Part shown: positions 1 through 5,049 of the stretch, in pieces | How positions within the stretch are numbered: position 1 is the stretch's first letter | Layout of the letters: each line of letters opens with the position of its first letter | Notes under the pieces: generated by a model | Told to the model about the DNA's origin: nothing | The model's database searches: none | Seen by the model: the letters and a program-made list of their open reading frames with translations, nothing else | Program-made: the position numbers and the translations under genes | Assembly (NCBI GenBank): GCA_013154075.1 | Contig: JAADDG010000136.1 | Coordinates: forward strand, 1 to 5,049 | Length of the DNA stretch: 5,049 nucleotides | Direction: 5' to 3' | Source of the DNA: Campylobacterota bacterium | GTDB taxonomy: Bacteria; Campylobacterota; Campylobacteria; Campylobacterales; JAADDG01

Positions 1-2465
1 ACTGCCATCAATGCGGCAAACCCATCTCTCAAATGAGTGCAAGCGACATCATAGGAGAAGTATTAAAGATTCCAAACAACGCAAAAATAGTAATAACCGC
101 TCCGCTAATTAGAGAAAAGAAGGGAACTTTCGCGGATCTCATAGAAAATCTCCGCCAAAAGGGCTATATTAGAGCAATGATTGATGGAGTGATGGTAAGA
201 CTTGATGAAGAGATAGAGCTTGGCAAAAATAAAAAACACACAATCAAAGTCGTAATAGATAGAGTCGTCGTTAAGGAAGATAACAAAGAGAGAATAGCCC
301 AGGATATCGAAAAAGCTCTAAACGAAAGCTACGGAGAGGTGGAGATAGATATACTAAATAGCCAAGATTTGGGCTTTCATACGTCCCATCTTCATTACAG
401 CGAACATTTAGCCTGCTTTGAGTGCAAAATAAGTTTCGAGCCTTTGGAGCCCCTCTCTTTTTCGTTCAATTCACCCAAAGGCGCCTGCCCCGTATGCGAC
501 GGCCTTGGAATAAGATACGCTTTGGATCTAAAGAAACTGATAGATGAGGAAAAAAGTATAGAAGACGGGGCAGTAAGACTTCTTTACGGCTTTAACAGAG
601 GATACTATTTTACGTTTTTAAAGGCTTTCTGCGAAGCTGAAGGAATAGATACGAGCATTCCTTTTAGCGAGCTTGAAGAGCATCAAAAAAAGGCCATTTT
701 GCACGGAAGCGCCACAAGCGTGGAATTTATGTGGAAAAAGCATAGAATAAGAAGAAAATTCGAGGGAGTTATCAAAATAGCGTATGAGATGCTAAAGGAC
801 GAAAAGGCTCTTGGGGAGTACATGAGCGAGAAGATATGCGATTCTTGCAAAGGATACAGACTAAAGCCAGAAAGCCTAAGCGTAAAAGTGGCCGACAAAA
901 CGATTGCGGAAATTTTGGATATGCCTATAGAAAACTGTTATCAATTTTTCAAGGAGGAAGAGAACTTCAAATATCTATCTTCTCAGCAAAAAATGATAGC
1001 CGCACCTATTTTAAAGGAGATAAGAGAAAGATTATATTTCCTATACGATGTGGGTCTTGGATATTTGACGCTCGGAAGGGATGCAAGAACGATAAGCGGA
1101 GGAGAGGCTCAAAGAATCAGAATCGCTTCTCAGATAGGAAGCGGACTTACGGGAGTGATGTACGTTTTGGACGAACCGAGTATCGGATTGCACGAGAGAG
1201 ATACTCAAAAGCTCATAAGAACGCTAAAAAACCTAAGAGATAAAGGAAACAGCGTAATAGTCGTAGAACATGACAAAGAGACGATAGAAGCGGCCGATTT
1301 CATAGTGGATATAGGCCCAAGAGCCGGGAAATTCGGAGGAGAGATAGTCTTTAGCGGAACTTTGCAAGAGCTGAAAAAGGCCAAAACCCTAACGGCCGAT
1401 TATCTATACGGAAGAAAAAAGATAGAGTATTTTTATAGAAGAGAACAAAAAGATTGGATAGAGATAAAAAATGTAAATATAAACAACATAAAAGATCTAA
1501 GCGTAAAAATACCCCTTAGAAATTTCGTATGCATTACGGGAGTGAGCGGAAGCGGCAAAAGCTCTCTTATTTTGCAAACCCTCCTTCCGGTAAGCAAAGA
1601 GATTTTAAATAGAGCCAGAAAAGTAAAAAAGGTAGCGGGAGTCGAGTGTCTGGGACTTGAGAAACTCGATAAGGTGATATATCTCGATCAAAGCCCGATA
1701 GGAAGGACTCCAAGAAGCAATCCGGCTACATACACGGGAGTGATGGACGAGATAAGACAGCTCTTTGCCAAAACGAAAGAGGCTCAAATAAGAGGTTACA
1801 AAGTGGGGAGATTTAGCTTTAATGTAAAGGGAGGCAGATGCGAAAAGTGTCAAGGCGAGGGAGAGATAAAGATAGAGATGCACTTTCTGCCCGATATTAT
1901 GGTAAAGTGCGACGCTTGCCAAGGCAAAAGATATAATCCCCAAACTTTGGAGATCCATTACAAAGGCAAAAATATAGCCGACGTTTTGGCCATGAGCGTA
2001 GATGAGGCTTTGGAGTTTTTTGAAAATATTCCAAAAATCTATCAAAAACTAAAAACTTTGCAAGATGTGGGACTCGGATATATCACATTGGGACAAAATG
2101 CGGTAACTTTAAGCGGAGGAGAGGCCCAAAGAATAAAACTCGCAAAAGAGCTTAGCAAAAAGGATACGGGAAATACTTTGTATATTTTGGACGAACCCAC
2201 AACGGGACTGCATTTTGCGGATGTGGACAAGCTTGTTAAAGTTTTGCACCATTTAACCGATTTAGGCAATAGCGTATTAGTGATAGAACATAATATGGAT
2301 ATGATAAAAAATGCCGACTACATCATAGACATGGGTCCTGAGGGAGGAAGCAGAGGCGGAAAAATCGTCGATGCGGGAACTCCCGAGGATCTGGCCTCAA
2401 ACTATGAAAAAAGCGGCAGTTATACCGGAATGTTTTTAGCTAAGGAATTGAACATTTCTAAATAA
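1..2465 (+). CDS. uvrA: UvrABC excinuclease subunit A, 5'-truncated by window edge
   Basis: UvrA is the dimeric ABC-type ATPase that finds bulky DNA lesions and loads UvrB in nucleotide excision repair. The frame is open from base 3 and starts inside the protein (Cys-His-Gln-Cys-Gly-Lys), so the Met at base 33 is internal. About 820 residues are visible; the family is ~940, so roughly the first 110-120, including the first Walker A, lie upstream. Counting the Cys at base 3 as residue 1: UvrB-binding region ~20-130; first zinc module C138/C141 and C162/C165; extra Cys pair C279/C282; ABC signature SGGE 365-368; Walker B D390-E391; switch His H423; second Walker A GVSGSGKS 513-520; second zinc module C613/C616 and C636/C639 with 19-residue spacing; second signature SGGE 704-707; Walker B D730-E731; His H763. 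All visible motifs are intact and the frame is unbroken. Identification is firm; only the 5' end is missing. Confidence 0.98.
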   Translation, partial: CHQCGKPISQMSASDIIGEVLKIPNNAKIVITAPLIREKKGTFADLIENLRQKGYIRAMIDGVMVRLDEEIELGKNKKHTIKVVIDRVVVKEDNKERIAQDIEKALNESYGEVEIDILNSQDLGFHTSHLHYSEHLACFECKISFEPLEPLSFSFNSPKGACPVCDGLGIRYALDLKKLIDEEKSIEDGAVRLLYGFNRGYYFTFLKAFCEAEGIDTSIPFSELEEHQKKAILHGSATSVEFMWKKHRIRRKFEGVIKIAYEMLKDEKALGEYMSEKICDSCKGYRLKPESLSVKVADKTIAEILDMPIENCYQFFKEEENFKYLSSQQKMIAAPILKEIRERLYFLYDVGLGYLTLGRDARTISGGEAQRIRIASQIGSGLTGVMYVLDEPSIGLHERDTQKLIRTLKNLRDKGNSVIVVEHDKETIEAADFIVDIGPRAGKFGGEIVFSGTLQELKKAKTLTADYLYGRKKIEYFYRREQKDWIEIKNVNINNIKDLSVKIPLRNFVCITGVSGSGKSSLILQTLLPVSKEILNRARKVKKVAGVECLGLEKLDKVIYLDQSPIGRTPRSNPATYTGVMDEIRQLFAKTKEAQIRGYKVGRFSFNVKGGRCEKCQGEGEIKIEMHFLPDIMVKCDACQGKRYNPQTLEIHYKGKNIADVLAMSVDEALEFFENIPKIYQKLKTLQDVGLGYITLGQNAVTLSGGEAQRIKLAKELSKKDTGNTLYILDEPTTGLHFADVDKLVKVLHHLTDLGNSVLVIEHNMDMIKNADYIIDMGPEGGSRGGKIVDAGTPEDLASNYEKSGSYTGMFLAKELNISK

Positions 2466-2476
2466 AAGGGAAAATT

Positions 2477-3289
2477 ATGATAAATACCATCGTCCAAAAG
2501 ATCAAAGCTCTCCCGCCGCTTCCCTCCTCTTTTCAAAAAATCAATAAAATAGCAAACGACCCAAACGGCACGATCGCCGAGCTTGTCAAAGTCGTAGAGC
2601 AAGATCCGATGCTGACGGCAAACCTTCTAAAAATAGCAAACTCCCCTCTTTACGGATTTCAAAGAGAGATAAAAAATATATTTCAGGCCGTTTCGCTTTT
2701 TGGTATGTCGCTTACGAGAACTTTAGCGGCAAACATATCCGTAAAAAATATCCTAAAAACAGATATGGAGCCCTACGGTTTGACTCCGGAAGAGTTTGCC
2801 GAGATATCGAATATTCAAAGTCTTCTTGCCAAAAGATGGTATTCTAAAATAGACGATTCGAAAACGGATATTTTGTGTCTGACGGCTCTTCTTCAAGAAA
2901 GCGGTAAACTAATCATTGCAAAAGAGATAAGCGAAAGGGGTGAAACGGCCTCTTTCAAAGAGGAGATCCAAAACGCCCAAGATCTATCGGAAGTGGAGAA
3001 ACATTACATAAACGCCTCCTCTGCAGAAGTTACAGCGGCTATTTTCGAGCATTGGAATTTCAACGATATAGTTATCAACTCCATAAAATATAGCGACTAT
3101 TATGAAGCCGCACCCAAAGACGTAAAAGATCTATCATTCGCTTTGAAAGTGATAAAAACGGCGGTACCGGTAAACGCTCCTTTGCAAGAAAAAAGCGTAA
3201 AAAGAGCAATAGAACTTTTGGAAAAAGAGAATATGGACAAAAATCTATTTCTAAAAGAGATAGATTTCTTTTTGGAAACCGTCAAATAG
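2477..3289 (+). CDS. HDOD domain protein (stand-alone, probable signalling or regulatory role)
   Basis: A 270-residue protein that is essentially one HDOD domain, a helical relative of HD phosphohydrolases that has lost the metal-binding residues. Seen: LPPLP at 12-16; the hallmark EQDP (41-44) followed by LLKIANSPLYG (50-60); AVSLFG 71-76; and LLQESGKL at 138-145, where an active HD protein would have His-Asp but this has Gln-Glu. A metal-dependent hydrolase activity is therefore unlikely. No signal peptide, membrane segment or added output domain (GGDEF, EAL, receiver) is visible, so it is probably cytoplasmic. Known family members act in signalling and regulation, including motility and c-di-GMP pathways, but the partner here cannot be read from sequence. 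The ATG at 2477 follows an AAGGGA Shine-Dalgarno-like element (2466-2471). The 11-base gap behind uvrA suggests co-transcription, which need not mean a repair function. Confidence 0.9.
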   Translation: MINTIVQKIKALPPLPSSFQKINKIANDPNGTIAELVKVVEQDPMLTANLLKIANSPLYGFQREIKNIFQAVSLFGMSLTRTLAANISVKNILKTDMEPYGLTPEEFAEISNIQSLLAKRWYSKIDDSKTDILCLTALLQESGKLIIAKEISERGETASFKEEIQNAQDLSEVEKHYINASSAEVTAAIFEHWNFNDIVINSIKYSDYYEAAPKDVKDLSFALKVIKTAVPVNAPLQEKSVKRAIELLEKENMDKNLFLKEIDFFLETVK

Positions 3290-3291
3290 GA

Positions 3292-3316
3292 ATACTTCCC
3301 GTTATTCGGGAAGTAT
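3292..3316. terminator. Candidate bidirectional terminator hairpin between convergent genes
   Basis: A perfect 10-bp inverted repeat, ATACTTCCCG (3292-3301) and CGGGAAGTAT (3307-3316), encloses the 5-base loop TTATT. It lies 2 bases after the HDOD stop codon and covers the last codons of the minus-strand SGNH gene, whose TAA stop sits in the loop (3302-3304). Neither side is followed by a strong run of T: ATAAGATAAG on the plus strand, TCCTATTTGA on the minus strand. It could therefore be a weak intrinsic terminator or an RNA 3'-end stabilising stem. The position between converging genes favours a shared terminator. Confidence 0.65.
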
Positions 3317-4486
3317 ATAAGATAAGATCAAATCCGCTACCTTATCTTGTCCTTTTTTGGAAAGATGTATTCTTATATTGGCTCCGTAATCTTGAGCATC
3401 CATATCTCTATACAAAGAAAAGTCGTCACCGCCTTCAAAAATATTGGAGATAGTATCTACAAGAGGAATATTTCTCTCTTTTGAGAGCTCTAAATAAGCC
3501 TCTCTATACTCTTTTACAAGATGATCCAAACCTATCATTTTATTCGGCATGGTAAGCATAAAATTTGTTTTAGGTTTATATCTCAAAATATTATCGATAG
3601 CCGTCTTTAAAGAAGCTTTTATATAAGGAGCTTTTCCCATTCCGCCATAATATCTCGCATCGTTTATTCCCAAAGAGATATCGACTATCGCATGAGATCC
3701 GTCACCTTTTATCAAAGATACGGTATCCTTCCAGCTCGGATAATAAAAGCCTCTTGCATACTCTTTAGCCGTATAACCAGCAACGGCCTCAAGGTAGCTT
3801 CTTACGTTATATTTTCTAAGCTCTCTACTTACTCTATCGAAAATATGGCCTCCTCCATAGTACCAATCTTTAGCTCTCGTGCTATCTCCCACACATATAT
3901 AGATCACATCGTCATACTCACCCTCTTTAGCTTTCTCTATCAAATCTCTAATATGCGCAAAGCCGTCATTTCTGACCACTTTGGGAAATTTAGCTATTTT
4001 TTTGGAAGAAGGCAGTTTTGAAATTATTTTCCAATCTGACCCGCTATGAGTCACTCCTATTTTAAATTTGTCGCTCATATCCTCAAGTAGCTCTTTATCT
4101 ATCGTTATTTCGAATCTGTTTTTATCTTTTTTGTACTCTATATTGGCTATATGCTCCCAAGACCACTTTCTGCCCAAAGATTTATACAATCTTCCGTCCT
4201 CTATAAGATAATCCATACCGCTATGTTCCCAAAGATCGGAATAAAAACCTGTATTTTCATCATCGTCTATATCAAGATAGACGGCGGTATGTTTGCCTAT
4301 ATCCTTACCCTCTATCTCTATTTTCAAATACTCCTCTTCATTTTGAACCTTTATGGAGTTTAGAGAGTTTTTACTCTCGTTCACTATCGAAGAGACATCC
4401 TCCCATCTTGTTTCATTCGCCCAAAGAGTCGAACTTAAACCGCATAAAAACGAAAAAATAGCGATAAATCTCACGATTTTTGACAT
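3302..4486 (-). CDS. Exported SGNH/GDSL-type hydrolase with N-terminal beta-sandwich-like domain
   Basis: A predicted 394-residue secreted or periplasmic protein. The first 23 residues form a signal peptide: basic n-region MSKIVR, hydrophobic core FIAIFSFLCGL, likely cut after LWA-23. Cys15 is not in a good lipobox. Residues ~25-160 are beta-rich with an acidic loop D72-x-D74-x-D76 followed by NTGF, and resemble the CBM9/DOMON-like sandwiches often fused to secreted enzymes; a sugar or calcium role is inference. Residues ~190-394 fit the SGNH hydrolase fold: GDS 200-202 (nucleophile Ser202), block II Gly237, GIND 273-276 (Asn275), and His374 in block V. The usual Asp three residues before that His is Ile371. 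Family members are often esterases acting on acetylated glycans or peptidoglycan; the substrate is unknown. An in-frame ATG at 4549 would put 21 charged residues ahead of the signal peptide, so the start at 4486, with a good ribosome site, is preferred. It converges on the HDOD gene with 12 bases between stops. Confidence 0.85.
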   Translation of the reverse strand: MSKIVRFIAIFSFLCGLSSTLWANETRWEDVSSIVNESKNSLNSIKVQNEEEYLKIEIEGKDIGKHTAVYLDIDDDENTGFYSDLWEHSGMDYLIEDGRLYKSLGRKWSWEHIANIEYKKDKNRFEITIDKELLEDMSDKFKIGVTHSGSDWKIISKLPSSKKIAKFPKVVRNDGFAHIRDLIEKAKEGEYDDVIYICVGDSTRAKDWYYGGGHIFDRVSRELRKYNVRSYLEAVAGYTAKEYARGFYYPSWKDTVSLIKGDGSHAIVDISLGINDARYYGGMGKAPYIKASLKTAIDNILRYKPKTNFMLTMPNKMIGLDHLVKEYREAYLELSKERNIPLVDTISNIFEGGDDFSLYRDMDAQDYGANIRIHLSKKGQDKVADLILSYILPE

Positions 4487-4493
4487 TAGCCCG

Positions 4494-4498
4494 TCCTT
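4494..4498 (-). promoter_or_regulatory. Ribosome binding site that fixes the SGNH gene start
   Basis: On the minus strand AAGGA lies 7 bases before the ATG at 4486-4484. This spacing is near optimal, and the downstream reading begins directly with a signal peptide. It supports this start over the in-frame ATG at 4549. Confidence 0.75.
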
Positions 4499-4526
4499 TT
4501 TCAGATTTTTCTCTCTTTTAAAGCTA

Positions 4527-4535
4527 ATTTTAACA
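4527..4535 (-). promoter_or_regulatory. Candidate extended -10 promoter for the SGNH gene
   Basis: The minus strand reads TGTTAAAAT, an extended -10 (TGn plus TAAAAT, one mismatch from TATAAT). No good -35 is present at 17 bases. Transcription would begin near 4520, giving a leader of ~34 bases before the ATG at 4486 and placing the alternative ATG at 4549 outside the transcript. This is a motif match only, in AT-rich DNA where chance matches are common. Confidence 0.4.
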
Positions 4536-4596
4536 CACAAAAAACTCATTGAAGATTAAAATTTGCCATTTTGAATAATTTTTTGTATTTTTCTTT

Positions 4597-4631
4597 TAAT
4601 TTTATTTTTAATATTTAAAATAATTTTATTT
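4597..4631. repeat. AT-rich tract with an 11-bp direct repeat in the divergent intergenic region
   Basis: TAATTTTATTT occurs at 4597-4607 and again at 4621-4631, 24 bases apart. It lies inside a nearly pure A/T stretch (about 4571-4631) between the divergent SGNH and sbcD promoters. It may act as a curved or UP-like element or be simple low-complexity DNA; the repeat alone does not show a regulator site. Confidence 0.35.
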
Positions 4632-4672
4632 CATCGAGGGATGCAATGACAATTATCTAAAATCTTTCCATA

Positions 4673-4681
4673 TGCTATAAT
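4673..4681 (+). promoter_or_regulatory. Extended -10 promoter for sbcD
   Basis: TGCTATAAT is a perfect extended -10 (TGn followed by consensus TATAAT). A TTGACA-like ATGACA at 4646-4651 is 24 bases upstream, too far for a normal -35, so the promoter probably relies on the extended -10 and the upstream A/T tract. A start near 4688 would give a leader of ~25 bases before the sbcD ATG. Confidence 0.7.
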
Positions 4682-4693
4682 TTTTCTCAAAAA

Positions 4694-4698
4694 AAGGA
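4694..4698 (+). promoter_or_regulatory. Distant ribosome binding site of sbcD
   Basis: AAGGA is the only Shine-Dalgarno-like sequence upstream of the sbcD ATG and lies 14 bases from it, well beyond the usual 5-9. The bases between are almost all A. An in-frame TAA at 4704-4706 rules out a start nearer this site in the sbcD frame. Confidence 0.6.
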
Positions 4699-4712
4699 CA
4701 AAATAAAAAAAC

Positions 4713-5049
4713 ATGAAAATTTTACACACCTCCGATTGGCATCTGGGACAACTCTTTATGGGACAAAGCAGAGAGGAGGAGCATAAGGATTTTTTAAACA
4801 CTCTCTTAGAGATTATCAAGAAAGAAAGTATAGATCTTTTATTGATAACGGGAGATATATTCGATACCTCCACTCCTCCAATCTATGCCCAAAAACTCTA
4901 TTTCAACTTTCTTAGCGCCCTTAAAGAAACAAACTGCCGAAAGTGTATAATCACAGCCGGCAATCATGACTCGATATCATTTTTGGAATCTTTCAAAGAG
5001 ATCTTATCTTTGCTCTCCATAGAGATTGTGGAAAAAGAGGGGAAAATTT
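4713..5049 (+). CDS. sbcD: SbcCD nuclease subunit D, N-terminal part (cut by window end)
   Basis: SbcD is the Mre11-family metallophosphoesterase that pairs with the SMC-like ATPase SbcC to cut hairpins, palindromes and blocked double-strand ends. The first 112 residues are visible, then the window ends; the family is usually ~370-410. Seen: the family opening MKILHTSDWHLG, with metal ligands D8 and H10; ITGDIFD with D48; and AGNHD with N84, H85 and D86. These are the first three phosphoesterase metal-binding motifs, all intact; the later His motifs fall outside. The ATG at 4713 is fixed by an in-frame stop at 4704 and by the conserved N-terminus starting exactly there. It is transcribed divergently from the SGNH gene from its own likely promoter; sbcC is expected downstream but not seen. 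The assignment is strong despite truncation; a related Mre11-like exonuclease is the only serious alternative. Confidence 0.93.
   Translation, partial: MKILHTSDWHLGQLFMGQSREEEHKDFLNTLLEIIKKESIDLLLITGDIFDTSTPPIYAQKLYFNFLSALKETNCRKCIITAGNHDSISFLESFKEILSLLSIEIVEKEGKI

Noticed and set aside
33..35. ATG at 33 as the start of uvrA
   Set aside because: The frame is open to the window edge and the upstream codons encode a Cys-x-x-Cys-Gly-Lys stretch typical of UvrA, so this Met is internal.
836..1243. Plus-strand 135-residue open frame inside uvrA
   Set aside because: It overlaps conserved uvrA coding sequence in another frame, is very rich in Arg and Lys from shifted codons, and has no recognisable domain.
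1605..2045. Minus-strand 146-residue open frame antisense to uvrA
   Set aside because: It is the shadow of an AGA/ATA-rich coding strand; no plausible start context or domain, while the plus-strand uvrA motifs are intact.
4487..4549. N-terminal extension of the SGNH gene to the ATG at 4549
   Set aside because: It would put 21 charged residues before a clear signal peptide, and the better ribosome site and candidate promoter both favour 4486.
4632..4643. Short palindrome CATC-GAGG-GATG as an operator
   Set aside because: Only 4-bp arms; expected by chance and not extended by flanking bases.
4646..4651. ATGACA as the -35 of the sbcD promoter
   Set aside because: It is 24 bases from the -10, too far for a normal sigma-70 spacer.
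4631..4873. Minus-strand 80-residue open frame upstream of and across sbcD
   Set aside because: It runs antisense through the conserved sbcD phosphoesterase motifs and the sbcD promoter, with no recognisable protein features.

Overview
The window looks like ordinary chromosome from a low-to-moderate GC bacterium, probably a member of the Campylobacterota (Epsilonproteobacteria). This placement is inference. It rests on heavy use of AGA for arginine and ATA for isoleucine, very AT-rich intergenic DNA with recognisable -10 elements but poor -35 elements, and the style of the UvrA and HDOD proteins. No 16S rRNA or other decisive marker is present. I see no mobile element, CRISPR array, tRNA or rRNA.

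Layout: (1) 1-2465, plus strand, holds the last ~820 codons of uvrA, the nucleotide-excision-repair damage sensor; its first ATP-binding Walker A lies upstream of the window. (2) 2477-3289, plus strand, is a 270-residue stand-alone HDOD protein only 11 bases behind uvrA and with its ribosome binding site touching the uvrA stop, so probably co-transcribed. (3) 3292-3316 is a perfect 10-bp hairpin between two convergent genes. (4) 3302-4486, minus strand, encodes an exported two-domain protein: a signal peptide, an N-terminal beta-sandwich-like domain with an acidic DxDxD loop, and a C-terminal SGNH/GDSL hydrolase domain. (5) 4487-4712 is a divergent, strongly AT-rich promoter region. (6) 4713-5049, plus strand, is the start of sbcD, the nuclease subunit of the SbcCD double-strand-end nuclease; it runs off the window end.

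The two DNA-repair genes, uvrA and sbcD, flank an unrelated envelope or periplasmic enzyme gene that converges on the first and diverges from the second. I find no new multi-gene system. The least explained item is the exported SGNH protein: it has the Ser, Gly, Asn and His blocks, but the aspartate usually three residues before the catalytic His is absent.
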